Positions 1 to 10,315 of a stretch of 64,000 nucleotides of DNA are shown piece by piece. The stretch is from Achromobacter anxifer (lineage in GTDB: Bacteria > Pseudomonadota > Gammaproteobacteria > Burkholderiales > Burkholderiaceae_B). The stretch spans positions 558,001 to 622,000 of the forward strand of contig NZ_CAHLAR010000003.1 in assembly GCF_903652925.1 (NCBI RefSeq), read 5' to 3'. Below the pieces are notes generated by a model that was not told the origin of the DNA, did no database searches, and saw only the letters and a program-made list of their open reading frames with translations. Position numbers and translations under genes: made by a program. Numbering within the stretch: the stretch's first letter is position 1; each line of letters opens with the position of its first letter.

Positions 1-382
1 TATCGGGATCGATCTCGGGGTTGACCGACAGCGTGTGGATGACCACCTGGACTTCGTTGTAGAAGTCTTCGGGGAACAGCGGACGCAGGGGACGGTCGAT
101 CAGGCGCGAGGTCAGCGTTTCCTTCTCGGAGGGCTTGCCTTCGCGCTTGAAGAAGCCGCCCGGAATGCGGCCGGCGGCGTAGGTCTTCTCGATGTAGTCA
201 ACGGTCAGCGGGAAAAACGTCTGACCCGGCTTGGCCTTCTTGGAAGCCACGACGGTGGCCAGGACGACGGTGTCCTCGATCGACACCACAACGGCGCCGG
301 AAGCCTGGCGAGCGATCTCGCCAGTTTCCAGGACGACCGTGTGCTGGCCGTACTGGAACGATTTTGTCACTTTGTTGAACAT
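1..382 (-). CDS. pnp: Polyribonucleotide nucleotidyltransferase (PNPase), N-terminal part only
   Basis: Phosphorolytic 3'-5' exoribonuclease of the RNA degradosome. Only about 127 N-terminal residues lie in the window; the gene runs off the left edge. The visible part is the start of the first RNase PH domain, with the family hallmarks [37 protein letters not shown] and [13 protein letters not shown]. The ATG at 382 has an AAGGAA ribosome site just upstream. It lies downstream of rpsO on the same strand, the order found across Proteobacteria, and the hairpin between the two genes suggests partial uncoupling of expression. Confidence 0.97.
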   Translation of the reverse strand, partial: MFNKVTKSFQYGQHTVVLETGEIARQASGAVVVSIEDTVVLATVVASKKAKPGQTFFPLTVDYIEKTYAAGRIPGGFFKREGKPSEKETLTSRLIDRPLRPLFPEDFYNEVQVVIHTLSVNPEIDPD

Positions 383-401
383 GACGATTATTCCTTACAA
401 A

Positions 402-446
402 TGAAAAACCGTGGCCGTCGCGACATGCGTCGCACCGACCACGGTT
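402..446 (-). terminator. rpsO-pnp intergenic hairpin with T-tract
   Basis: An 18-base imperfect inverted repeat (arms 407-424 and 429-446, four-base loop, three non-Watson-Crick positions) is followed on the minus strand by five T. It sits exactly between the rpsO stop and the pnp ribosome site. In E. coli the same interval holds the rpsO terminator t1 and an RNase III processing site, so attenuation or processing is likely here too; the RNase III role is inferred. Confidence 0.7.
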
Positions 447-472
447 GCGTCATGGGGAGCCAGCCCCGTCGA

Positions 473-742
473 TCACTTGCGCAGACCGAGTTTTTCGATC
501 AGTGCGCGGTACGAATCGGGATTGCGGCCCTTGAGATAGTCGAGCAGCTTGCGGCGACGGCTGACCATACGGAGCAGACCGCGGCGCGAGTGATGGTCCT
601 TCATGTGTTCTTTGAAGTGACCGGTCAGTTCGTTGATGCGGGCGGTGAGCAGAGCCACCTGAACTTCGGGGGAGCCGGTGTCGCCTTGAGCGCGTTGGAA
701 TTGCGCGACGATATCGGATTTCTTGATGTCAGCTACAGACAT
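473..742 (-). CDS. rpsO: 30S ribosomal protein S15
   Basis: The 89-aa product matches the family length and carries the S15 signature ([20 protein letters not shown], then [20 protein letters not shown] and [23 protein letters not shown] at the end). It binds the central domain of 16S rRNA early in 30S assembly. The ATG at 742 opens the normal [13 protein letters not shown]-terminus. pnp follows on the same strand. S15 commonly represses its own mRNA through the leader; I could not assign that structure here. Confidence 0.98.
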   Translation of the reverse strand: MSVADIKKSDIVAQFQRAQGDTGSPEVQVALLTARINELTGHFKEHMKDHHSRRGLLRMVSRRRKLLDYLKGRNPDSYRALIEKLGLRK

Positions 743-1053
743 TGATGACCTCTTCGGACATGCGACAGGGCCGAGGCGCCCTGACGTGGTTTGGAAAAAA
801 TTTGCGCGAACCTGGCTGAATTCGCTTTCTCACTGCTGCCATTGATGACTCAAACAGAACCCTGGAAACCGGGAGCAGGCGCGGTGTTTCGACACCGGAA
901 CCAGGCACCTGGGCCAGATCTGCGGCCAGCGCAAAGTATGTTGCAAGATCAATACACTTGATAAAGCTCGATGATTATAGCCGATTCGCTAGAATTACCC
1001 CAGTGAGGGCTGCCTGCCCCGCCGCAGGCCGCGATCCGACGTCAGGAGAACAT
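743..1053. other. Divergent intergenic region between rpsO and the lipoprotein gene
   Basis: About 310 bases with no convincing gene. It must hold the rpsO promoter (minus strand) and that of the lipoprotein gene (plus strand). The most AT-rich part is 940-1000. I found no pair of -35/-10 hexamers with good spacing on either strand that I would defend. Confidence 0.5.
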
Positions 1054-1572
1054 ATGTCTAAATATTACAGAACTGCCCGCGTCGCGCTTGTCGCCGCCGC
1101 CTTGGCCGGCCTGACCGCCTGCGCAAACATGGCCCAGATTCCGCCCGGCACCCCGTATGCCGACGTGCTGTCCAAGTTCGGCCAGCCCAATTTCGAATGC
1201 CCGCAAGCCGGCGGCGGACGCCGCGTGATCTGGACCCAGCAGCCCATGGGCCAGTATGCCTGGGGCACCAACGTCGGCACCGATGGCCGCGTGGGCCCCG
1301 TGGTGCCGCTGCTGACGGACGCCCATTTCAAGGTGCTGAGCGAAGGCGAATGGGGGCCCGACCGCGTGCGCTGCGAATTCGGTCCGCCCGCGCGCATCGA
1401 GGAAGCCGGCCTGGGCGAGAAGCGCGAGGTCGTCTGGTCGTACCGCTACAAGGAAAACGGCGTCTGGAATTCGCTGATGTACGTGTACATGAGCCGTGAC
1501 GGCAGCAAGCTCACGCATTTCCATCCGGGCCCCGATCCCATGTACGACGACGACCGCTTCATGTGGCGCTGA
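1054..1572 (+). CDS. Small outer-membrane lipoprotein, BamE/SmpA-like fold suspected
   Basis: The 172-aa product begins with a lipoprotein signal peptide (basic MSKYYRTAR, hydrophobic stretch, lipobox LTAC with the acylated Cys near residue 23). The mature part starts AQIPPGTPYADVLSKFGQPNFEC, the spacing and FGxP motif seen in BamE/SmpA/OmlA-type domains, and repeats a similar EFGPPARIEE segment about 70 residues later, so it may hold two degenerate copies of that fold. The ATG at 1054 is chosen over an in-frame upstream start because GTCAGGAG lies just before it and the signal peptide begins there. Exact role unknown; an envelope location is well supported. Confidence 0.75.
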   Translation: MSKYYRTARVALVAAALAGLTACANMAQIPPGTPYADVLSKFGQPNFECPQAGGGRRVIWTQQPMGQYAWGTNVGTDGRVGPVVPLLTDAHFKVLSEGEWGPDRVRCEFGPPARIEEAGLGEKREVVWSYRYKENGVWNSLMYVYMSRDGSKLTHFHPGPDPMYDDDRFMWR

Positions 1573-1582
1573 AACGCCGCCC

Positions 1583-1620
1583 AAAAAACAAAACCCGCCG
1601 AGAGGCGGGTTTTGTTTTTG
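1583..1620. terminator. Bidirectional Rho-independent terminator
   Basis: A near-perfect hairpin with GCGGG/CCCGC core and GAGA loop is flanked by an A-rich arm on one side and a T-rich arm on the other, so it works on both strands. It separates the convergent lipoprotein gene (plus) and pssA (minus). Confidence 0.9.
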
Positions 1621-1630
1621 GGCAGGCGGA

Positions 1631-2404
1631 TCAGGAAGACTGGCCGCGGCGTTCCTGCGTCAGGCGGCGGGCGCGGTTCCAGCGCCAGGCCCACATGACC
1701 CAGCCCGACAGGCCGTACAGCACGAACAGGCCGAACAGCACCACCGGGGGATCGCTGGACACGAACACGAACACGGCCACCACCAGCAGGATGCCCCAGA
1801 ACGGCACGCTGCGGCCCAGGGCGAAGCTCTTGCCGCTGAAGAACGGCGCATTCGACACCATGGTGATGCCCGCGTACATGGTCAGCGTGAACGCCACCCA
1901 TGCCATCAGGCTATCGTGGATGGGCAGCTTGTTGTCCACCGCCAGCCAGACGAAACCCGCCACCAGCGCGGCCGCGGCCGGGCTGGGCAGGCCCTGGAAG
2001 TAGCGCTTGTCCACCACGGCGATGTTGGTGTTGAAGCGCGCCAGGCGCAGGGCGGCGCCAGCCACGTAGACGAAGGCGGCGAGCCAGCCCCAGCGGCCCA
2101 GGTCGTTCAGGATCCATTCGTACATGACCAGCGCGGGCGCGACGCCGAAGGAGGTCATGTCGGACAGGGAGTCGTACTGTTCGCCGAAGGCGGACTGCGT
2201 GTTGGTCAGCCGGGCCACCCGGCCGTCCATGCCGTCCAGCACCATGGCCACGAAAATGGCGATGGCGGCGACTTCGAAGCGGTCGTTCATGGCTTGCACG
2301 ACGGCGTAGAACCCCGCGAACAGCGCTGCGGTGGTGAACGCGTTGGGCAGCAGGTAGATGCTTCGGTGACGATTCTCGGAATCGCGCATGGAAAAATTGG
2401 GCAT
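1631..2404 (-). CDS. pssA: CDP-diacylglycerol-serine O-phosphatidyltransferase (phosphatidylserine synthase)
   Basis: The 257-aa integral membrane protein carries the CDP-alcohol phosphotransferase signature DGMDGRVAR...G...D...D (residues about 57-80), whose aspartates bind the metal and CDP-diacylglycerol. Around eight hydrophobic segments follow the pattern of the bacterial type II PssA. It makes phosphatidylserine from CDP-DAG and L-serine, the precursor of phosphatidylethanolamine. It lies downstream of the ilv operon on the same strand but beyond a strong terminator, so it probably has its own promoter in 2405-2500. Confidence 0.93.
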   Translation of the reverse strand: MPNFSMRDSENRHRSIYLLPNAFTTAALFAGFYAVVQAMNDRFEVAAIAIFVAMVLDGMDGRVARLTNTQSAFGEQYDSLSDMTSFGVAPALVMYEWILNDLGRWGWLAAFVYVAGAALRLARFNTNIAVVDKRYFQGLPSPAAAALVAGFVWLAVDNKLPIHDSLMAWVAFTLTMYAGITMVSNAPFFSGKSFALGRSVPFWGILLVVAVFVFVSSDPPVVLFGLFVLYGLSGWVMWAWRWNRARRLTQERRGQSS

Positions 2405-2506
2405 GGTCTCAATAACTTACAACGGACATTGAAAGGTTAACCCATCTGGCCCCGCTTGCGGGGCGGAGCAAGCGGCATGCCTGGGCGAATCGCCAGGCGT
2501 CCCAGC

Positions 2507-2541
2507 GCAAAAAAAACGGCATGCCCTCGCAGGCATGCCGC
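2507..2541 (-). terminator. Rho-independent terminator of the ilv operon
   Basis: On the minus strand a GCGGCATGCC...GGCATGCCG type stem is followed by eight T (2509-2516 region). It lies about 40 bases after the ilvC stop codon and ends the ilvI-ilvH-ilvC transcript. Confidence 0.85.
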
Positions 2542-2583
2542 TTTGACCCGGATTGCGCGGGGCAAGCCCCGCGCCGGCCTGGA

Positions 2584-4168
<1,585 letters not shown>

Positions 4169-4179
4169 GGGTGGCCTCC

Positions 4180-5895
4180 TTACAGGTCTTCAGAGCCAAG
4201 CAGCATTTCGGTCAGCCCGCGGCCGGCCTTGACCATCGGCCACACGTTCTCGGTGCGGTCGGTGATGAAGTCCAGGAAGACCAGGCGGTCCTTGTGCTTC
4301 TTGAATGCCTCGCGCAGCGCCGGCTCGACGTCCGCCGGGCGTTCGATGCGCAGACCCACGTGGCCATAGGCCTCGGCCACCTTGACGAAATCGGGCAGCG
4401 AATCCATGTAGGACTCGGAATAGCGCGAACCGTAGTCGATCTGCTGCCACTGCCGGACCATGCCCAGGAAGCGGTTGTTCAGGCAGACGATCTTCGGCGT
4501 CAGGCGGTACTGGTGGCAGGTCGACAGTTCCTGGATGTTCATCTGGATCGACGCTTCGCCGGTGATGACGGCAACGTCGTGTCCAGGATTGGCCATCTGC
4601 ACGCCCATGGCGTACGGCAGGCCCACGCCCATGGTGCCCAGGCCGCCGGAGTTGATCCAGCGGCGCGGCTTGTCGAACTTGTAGTACTGCGCCGCCCACA
4701 TCTGGTGCTGGCCCACGTCGGAGGTGACGAAGGCGTCGCCGCCGGTCACTTCCCAGAGCTTTTCCACCACGTACTGCGGCTTGATGACCTCGTCCGAGTT
4801 GGCGAACTTCAGGCATTCCTTGCCGCGCCAGGTCTCGACCTGCTCCCACCATTTGGTGATGGAGGCGGGCTTGTGCTCGGCCGCGGCGATGTCGTACTGC
4901 GCGCTGAGATCGGCCAGGACGTCCTTGACGTTACCGACGATCGGGACGTCCACGCGCACGCGCTTGGAGATCGACGAAGGATCGATATCGATGTGGATGA
5001 TCTTGCGCGCGTTCTGGGCGAAGTGCTTGGGGTTGCCGATAACGCGGTCATCGAAACGAGCGCCGATGGCCAGCAGCACGTCGCAATGCTGCATCGCCAT
5101 ATTGGCTTCGTAGGTGCCGTGCATGCCGGGCATGCCGACGAACTGGCCGCTGCTGGCCGGGTAGCCGCCCAGGCCCATCAGGGTGCTGGTGCAGGGCGCA
5201 CCCAGCTGCGTCACGAGCTTGTTCAGCTCGGGCGCGGCGTTCGACAGGATCACCCCGCCGCCCGTGTAGATCATGGGCCGCTCGGCGGCCAGCAGCATCT
5301 GCACGGCTTTCTTGATTTGCCCCTGGTGGCCCTTGTTGACGGGCGCGTAGGAACGCATCGAGATCTCGCCCTTGGGCGGCGTGTACTTGCACTGCGCGAC
5401 GGTGATGTCCTTGGGGATATCCACCAGCACCGGGCCGGGACGGCCGGTGCGCGCGATGTAGAACGCGCGGCGCATGGTTTCGGCCAGGTCCTTGACGTCG
5501 CGCACGAGGAAGTTGTGCTTGACGCAGGGACGCGTGATGCCGACGGTGTCGCATTCCTGGAAGGCGTCCTCGCCGATGGCCGCAGTGGGCACCTGCCCGC
5601 TGATGATGACCATGGGGATGGAGTCCATGTAGGCGGTGGCGATGCCGGTGACGGCATTGGTCACGCCCGGTCCGCTGGTCACGATGCAGACGCCGACCTT
5701 TTGCGACGAGCGCGAATAGGCATCGGCGGCGTGCACGGCGGCCTGCTCGTGACGAACCAGGATATGCTGGAATTTGTCTTGCTTGAAAATCGCGTCGTAG
5801 ATGTAAAGCACCGCGCCGCCGGGGTAGCCGAAAACGTGTTCCACGCCTTCATCGGCCAGGCAGCGCACGACGATATCGGCGCCATTCAGTTCCAT
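4180..5895 (-). CDS. ilvI: Acetolactate synthase large (catalytic) subunit
   Basis: TPP-, FAD- and Mg2+-dependent synthase that condenses two pyruvates, or pyruvate with 2-ketobutyrate. The 571-aa product has the TPP-activating Glu in HEQAAVHAADAYSRS, the central FAD domain and the C-terminal TPP domain. The ATG at 5895 is chosen because GAAAGGAA precedes it and MELNGADIVVRCLADEGVEHVFGYPGG is the standard N-terminus; the open frame upstream of it has no family similarity. Oddity: the metal-binding GDG motif reads GEAS (residues 446-449), with Glu447 in place of the usual Asp. Confidence 0.97.
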   Translation of the reverse strand: MELNGADIVVRCLADEGVEHVFGYPGGAVLYIYDAIFKQDKFQHILVRHEQAAVHAADAYSRSSQKVGVCIVTSGPGVTNAVTGIATAYMDSIPMVIISGQVPTAAIGEDAFQECDTVGITRPCVKHNFLVRDVKDLAETMRRAFYIARTGRPGPVLVDIPKDITVAQCKYTPPKGEISMRSYAPVNKGHQGQIKKAVQMLLAAERPMIYTGGGVILSNAAPELNKLVTQLGAPCTSTLMGLGGYPASSGQFVGMPGMHGTYEANMAMQHCDVLLAIGARFDDRVIGNPKHFAQNARKIIHIDIDPSSISKRVRVDVPIVGNVKDVLADLSAQYDIAAAEHKPASITKWWEQVETWRGKECLKFANSDEVIKPQYVVEKLWEVTGGDAFVTSDVGQHQMWAAQYYKFDKPRRWINSGGLGTMGVGLPYAMGVQMANPGHDVAVITGEASIQMNIQELSTCHQYRLTPKIVCLNNRFLGMVRQWQQIDYGSRYSESYMDSLPDFVKVAEAYGHVGLRIERPADVEPALREAFKKHKDRLVFLDFITDRTENVWPMVKAGRGLTEMLLGSEDL

Positions 5896-6367
5896 GTTGT
5901 CATTCCTTTCAGTACCGGCCCTGCAACCCTGACTGCTGCTCGCCCGGATACGGCGGCAACTGAACCCATACCGGTTCCGACAACATGATCCGGCGCTTTG
6001 CGGCTCACGGAGCCACGCCACCCGGACACCTTGCCGACCCGGCACACGCTCGACAGAACGCAGTGCAAACGCCCCTGGGGGACGCTGGAGGTCGAAATGG
6101 AAGCCTTGGCAACACACGCTTGTGGCGCGGCCAACGGCAGGTGTAACTGCTGCGGGATGGCTGGGAGGTGACCCTGGCAATCCGCCTCAACGCACCGGTT
6201 TCGGATAGGCAGACCGGCGCAAGTGGAGCAATTTACCGCGTTGCGTCAAAGGTGGCAAATCGACCTTTCCCAGGGCGTTGCGTGGAAGGTTCGGTAACCA
6301 TCCGGCCCCAAAAATCTGAACAGTCTCTCTATACTTGTTTCGTCATCCAGAACCAAGCCGCCGCCTC
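5896..6367. other. Divergent region between ilvI and the FUSC gene, with a long ilv leader
   Basis: About 470 bases without a supported gene. On the minus strand TTGCCA (6253-6258) and TAAATT (6230-6235) are 17 bases apart and could be the ilv promoter, which would give a leader of about 330 bases. I found no Ile/Leu/Val-rich leader peptide and no clear terminator/antiterminator pair. On the plus strand a TATACT hexamer at 6330-6335 could be the -10 of the FUSC gene, but no good -35 accompanies it. Confidence 0.45.
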
Positions 6368-8590
6368 ATGGATTTGCGCATCGCCAGCATCCGCCGCTTC
6401 CTCTACAGCCACTACTTCTTCGGAGGGGTGCGGCAGGGGGTGGGGATGCTGTTGCCCGTGCTGGTGCTGGGCGGGCTGTTCGGCAACTACACCACCGGAC
6501 TGGTCGCGACCTTCGGCGCGCAATGCCTGGCCATCATCGACCAGCCGGGCGGGCCGCAGCGCCACCGCACCAACGAGATGCTGGGCGGCGCCGCGCTGGG
6601 CACGCTGACTGTCATCATCACCGGCCTGGCGTCATCGCATCCCGTGCTGATCTGGCTGGCGGTCATCGTGCAGTGCTTCGTCTATTCGATGTTCACCGTC
6701 TTCGGCAAGCGCGGCGGGCTGATCGGCTTTGCCGGCCTCTTGCTGATGACCCTGACCATGCACTCTCCACTGGCGCCCCATGAGGTGCTGGCGCACGCCG
6801 CGGCCACGCTGGGCGGCGCGCTGTTCTACGTGGCGTTCAGCCTGGGGTTTTCGCGCCTGTTCTGGCTGCGCGAGGAACAGCAGGCCATGTCGGTGGCGCT
6901 GTTCGCCACCGCCGACTACGTGGCGGCCCGCGCCACGTTCTACGACGACACGGCCGACCTGGACGACGCCTACCGCGAGCTGATCCAGCGCCAGTCGGTC
7001 ATGACCGAAAAACACCAGGCGGCGCGCGACATGGTGCTGCGCGCCCTGCCCCGCGGCAAGGGCCTGGGCGATCGCCAGCGCGTGATGCTCTGGAACATGT
7101 TCGTGGACATGCTGCAGCTGCTGGACACGCTGGTGGCCACCCATACCGATTACGCCGCGCTGCGCCGCGCGCTGGCCGGCAACGACTGCCTGATGTTCAT
7201 GCGCGACGCGCTGGTGAAGATGTCGCTGGAGCTCAACCGCATCGCGCTGGACGTGTCGCGCGGGCGCAAGGTGCAGTACCGCAGCAGCGCCAAGGCCGAG
7301 CTGCGCGCCATCGAATACGAGATCGAACAGCTCAAGCAGCAGGGCCTGGGCGAACGCGAACCCGAGATGCTGGCGCTGATCATCCAGGTGCTGCGCCGGC
7401 TGCGCAATTCGGCGCGCATCGTCGACCGCCTGGCCGACCACACCGCCGCCTCGCCCGACGCCAAACCGACCGACGTGCTGCGCATCAACAAGTCGCTGAC
7501 GCGCTTCATTTCGCGGCAGGAGTTCCGCGTGGGGCTGCTGACCAGCAACCTGCGCCTGGATTCGCCCCACTTCCGCTACGCGCTGCGCGTGACGGCGGCC
7601 GCGGCGATCGCCATGACCCTGGCCAGCCAATGGCTGTCGCCGGCGTTTTCCGCGCACAACTACTGGATCATGCTGACCATCGTCATCATCATGAAGCCGG
7701 GTTTCGCGCTGACCCGCCAGCGCAATAGCTGGCGCCTGACGGGCACGCTGATCGGCTGCATCCTGGCCCTGCTGCTGTTCAACCTGACCGACCGCCCGGA
7801 ACTGCTGTTCGCCGTGCTGCTGGGCGCCTGCATCATGGGCAACAGCCTGGTCCAGCTGAACTACATGGCCAGCGCCACCTTCAACACGCTGTTCGTGGTG
7901 CTGGTGTTCCACTTCGTGTCGCCGGGCACGGTGTCCATGTCGGTGATCGGGGAACGCGCCATCGACACGCTGATCGGCTGCGCGCTGGCGCTGATCTGCA
8001 GCTACATCCTGCCCTGGTGGGAGGCCCGCTACCTGAAGCCGCTGGCCGCGGCGGCCACGCGCGCCAACCGCGAATACCTGATCGCCGGCCTGCGCTACGT
8101 CGAGGCCATGCAGGCCCACGGCGCGCCGGTGGGCGCGGCCGCCGGCGAGACCCCCGCAGTCACGGACGCCGACCTGGCGTGGCGGCTGGCGCGCAAGAAC
8201 GTGCATATCGCGTTCAGCAATTTCGCCGAGGCCTTCTACCGCATGATGAGCGAACCCAAGTCGCACCAGGTGAGCGTGCCCGAGCTGAACAACCTGCTGA
8301 TCCAGAACCACATCCTGGCCTCGCAGATCACCGCGGCCATACCCATCCTGGCCAGCCTGCCCGCCACGCCCGAGGCTGTGCAGCGGGCGCTGACCGGCAT
8401 GGTGGACTTGCTGGACGAAAACCGCGCGCAAGCGCCCGCCAACCTGCCCACCCAGTTCGAGACCGAAGGCGAACAGGCGGCCCTGGTTTATCCGGTCAAG
8501 CAGATGCTGAAGGCCGCGCACATGATCCGCCAGGAACTGCACGCGCTGGCCGATCCCACGCACGCGCCGCCGGTCGCGGCTGCGGCGTAA
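6368..8590 (+). CDS. FUSC/YccS-family inner-membrane protein
   Basis: The 740-aa protein has two hydrophobic blocks of about five to six segments each (roughly residues 20-165 and 395-535) separated by a charged helical region, and a soluble C-terminal tail. This is the layout of the YccS/YhfK and fusaric-acid-resistance/aromatic-acid exporter (FUSC) superfamily. WIMLTIVIIMKPGFALTRQR is the characteristic second-block motif. The ATG at 6368 is preferred; a TTG eleven codons upstream is possible and neither has a good ribosome site. No membrane-fusion or outer-membrane partner lies nearby, so this is the stand-alone YccS type. Substrate unknown. Confidence 0.85.
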   Translation: MDLRIASIRRFLYSHYFFGGVRQGVGMLLPVLVLGGLFGNYTTGLVATFGAQCLAIIDQPGGPQRHRTNEMLGGAALGTLTVIITGLASSHPVLIWLAVIVQCFVYSMFTVFGKRGGLIGFAGLLLMTLTMHSPLAPHEVLAHAAATLGGALFYVAFSLGFSRLFWLREEQQAMSVALFATADYVAARATFYDDTADLDDAYRELIQRQSVMTEKHQAARDMVLRALPRGKGLGDRQRVMLWNMFVDMLQLLDTLVATHTDYAALRRALAGNDCLMFMRDALVKMSLELNRIALDVSRGRKVQYRSSAKAELRAIEYEIEQLKQQGLGEREPEMLALIIQVLRRLRNSARIVDRLADHTAASPDAKPTDVLRINKSLTRFISRQEFRVGLLTSNLRLDSPHFRYALRVTAAAAIAMTLASQWLSPAFSAHNYWIMLTIVIIMKPGFALTRQRNSWRLTGTLIGCILALLLFNLTDRPELLFAVLLGACIMGNSLVQLNYMASATFNTLFVVLVFHFVSPGTVSMSVIGERAIDTLIGCALALICSYILPWWEARYLKPLAAAATRANREYLIAGLRYVEAMQAHGAPVGAAAGETPAVTDADLAWRLARKNVHIAFSNFAEAFYRMMSEPKSHQVSVPELNNLLIQNHILASQITAAIPILASLPATPEAVQRALTGMVDLLDENRAQAPANLPTQFETEGEQAALVYPVKQMLKAAHMIRQELHALADPTHAPPVAAAA

Positions 8591-8616
8591 TCCCCGCGGG
8601 GCTGGGGAAGGAAGCC

Positions 8617-8639
8617 GTCCCGGGCTCAAGGCCCGGGAC
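8617..8639. terminator. GC-rich hairpin between convergent genes
   Basis: Perfect nine-base arms (GTCCCGGGC / GCCCGGGAC) around a five-base loop lie between the stops of the FUSC gene and yaaA. There is no T-tract, so termination efficiency is uncertain. Confidence 0.5.
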
Positions 8640-8643
8640 CTGA

Positions 8644-9414
8644 TCAGACCTTGCGGCGGAACACCAGCTTGTCTTCCGACGAGGCGGCAGCGTCGAACTT
8701 GTAGCCTTCCAGGTCGAAGCCTTGCAGGCCTTCGGGCTTGGACACCTTGTGCAGGATCGCGTAGCGCGCCATCAGGCCGCGCGCGCGCTTGGCGTGGAAG
8801 CTGATGACCTTCCAGGCGCCGTTCTTCCAGTCCTGGAACACGCACTGCACCACGCGCGCCTTGAGGGTCTTCAGGTCGACCGACTTGAAGTATTCCTCGG
8901 ACGCCAGATTGACGATCACGGGCGCCTTCTGGCCGGCCTGCCGTTCGTTCAAGTAGCCGGCGATGGCCGAGCCCCAGTACTCGTACAGGTTCTTGCCCTT
9001 GGGCGTGGCCAGGCGCGTGCCCATTTCCAGACGGTACGGCTGCATCAGGTCCAGCGGGCGCAGCACGCCGTACAGGCCGCTCAGGATGGCCACGTGCTCT
9101 TGCGCCCAATCCAGCTGCTTGGCCGACAGGGTGGCGGCTTCCAGGCCTTCGTAGACGTCGCCATTGAAGGCCAGCACCGCCTGGCGCGAATTGGCCTGCG
9201 TGAAGCTTCGCTTCCAGTGCGCATAGCGTTGCACGTTCAGCTCGGACAGCGCCGGGCTCAGGCTCATGAGTTCGGAGATGTCCTCGGCCGACTTGGTCTT
9301 CAGCACCTTGATCAGGCCGGCGGCCTGATCCACGAACAGCGGCTGGGTGTGCGTCTCGATGTGCAGCGGCGAGTCGTAGTCCAGCTTCTTGGCGGGAGAA
9401 AGCAGAAACAGCAT
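8644..9414 (-). CDS. yaaA: Peroxide stress protein YaaA (DUF328/UPF0246)
   Basis: The 256-aa product starts MLFLLSPAKKLDYDSPL and carries the family motifs KLKTLKARVVQCVFQDWK-like and FHAKRARGLMARYAI. In E. coli YaaA is OxyR-induced, binds DNA and lowers intracellular free iron during peroxide stress. The ATG at 9414 is chosen because AAAGGA lies just upstream; 13 extra in-frame codons before it are not family-like. It is 16 bases downstream of the hydroxybutyrate dehydrogenase gene and likely co-transcribed with it. A link between the two functions is not obvious. Confidence 0.93.
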   Translation of the reverse strand: MLFLLSPAKKLDYDSPLHIETHTQPLFVDQAAGLIKVLKTKSAEDISELMSLSPALSELNVQRYAHWKRSFTQANSRQAVLAFNGDVYEGLEAATLSAKQLDWAQEHVAILSGLYGVLRPLDLMQPYRLEMGTRLATPKGKNLYEYWGSAIAGYLNERQAGQKAPVIVNLASEEYFKSVDLKTLKARVVQCVFQDWKNGAWKVISFHAKRARGLMARYAILHKVSKPEGLQGFDLEGYKFDAAASSEDKLVFRRKV

Positions 9415-9430
9415 TCCAGAATTCCTTTTA

Positions 9431-10213
9431 TCAGCGTGCCGTCCAGCCGCCATCGACCGAGACGGACGTTCCAGTGATTTGCGCGGCGGCGTCCGAGGCC
9501 AGGAACACGGCGGTGCCTCCCAGCTGTTCCGGCGTCACGAATTGCAGCGAGGGCTGTTTCTCGCTCAGCAGTTCGCGCGCGGCGGTTTCCTGGTCGACGC
9601 CGTTCTTTTCCGCCAGCGCGGTGATCTGTTTTTCCACCAGCGGGGTGCGGACCCAGCCCGGGCAGATGGAGTTGGCGGTAATGCCCTGCCCCGCCGTTTC
9701 CAGCGCCGTGACCTTGGTGAAGCCCACCACGCCATGCTTGGCCGCCACGTAGGCCGACTTGTTGGCCGAAGCCACCAGGCCATGGGCCGAGGCGATGTTG
9801 ATGATGCGGCCGAAACCCTGCTTCTTCATGTGCGGCAAGGCGGCGGCGGTGCCGTGGAACACGGCCGACAGGTTCAGCGCCAGGATCGCGTCCCACTTTT
9901 CGGCGGGGAAGTCCTCGATCAGGGCGGTGTGCTGGATGCCGGCGTTGTTGACCAGGATGTCGATGCGGCCCATCTGGCGCACGGTGTTCTCGACCAGCTC
10001 GCGCACGGCAGCGCCCTTGGACAGGTCCGCGCCGTCATAGATCACCTTCACGCCGTGCTTGTCCGCCAGGCCGGCGCGCACTTTTTCGATTTCGGCCGCG
10101 TCGCCGAAGCCGTTCAAGACGATGTCGGCGCCTTGCTGGGCAAAGGCGGTGGCGATGCCGAGGCCGATGCCGCTGGTGGAACCGGTGACGAGGGCGACTT
10201 TTCCTTTAAGCAT
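9431..10213 (-). CDS. bdhA: 3-hydroxybutyrate dehydrogenase (SDR family)
   Basis: The 260-aa short-chain dehydrogenase oxidises D-3-hydroxybutyrate to acetoacetate with NAD+, the last step of PHB mobilisation. It has the N-terminal GSTSGIGLG cofactor motif, NNAGIQ, catalytic Ser and Tyr/Lys in SAYVAAKHG, and the 3HBDH-specific ending QITGTSVSVDGGWTAR. Of two in-frame ATGs six bases apart, the second (10213) is chosen because AGGAG is seven bases before it, whereas the first would sit directly on the ribosome site. No PHB synthase is in the window. Confidence 0.9.
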   Translation of the reverse strand: MLKGKVALVTGSTSGIGLGIATAFAQQGADIVLNGFGDAAEIEKVRAGLADKHGVKVIYDGADLSKGAAVRELVENTVRQMGRIDILVNNAGIQHTALIEDFPAEKWDAILALNLSAVFHGTAAALPHMKKQGFGRIINIASAHGLVASANKSAYVAAKHGVVGFTKVTALETAGQGITANSICPGWVRTPLVEKQITALAEKNGVDQETAARELLSEKQPSLQFVTPEQLGGTAVFLASDAAAQITGTSVSVDGGWTAR

Positions 10214-10315
10214 GAGCATTCTCCTGTGGTCGGGCGCGAGGGACGGGCCAGGCAGGCGTCAAGTGTAGCTGCCCGGCAAGACGGCAATCATGCCATGCCC
10301 GCACGTCCCGCAGGG

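Noticed and set aside
4171-5988. 605-codon plus-strand frame opposite ilvI
   Set aside because: Low-complexity, His/Gly/Arg-rich shadow of the acetolactate synthase gene.
6632-9109. 825-codon minus-strand frame opposite the FUSC gene
   Set aside because: Antisense shadow with repetitive composition; FUSC on the plus strand is clearly real.
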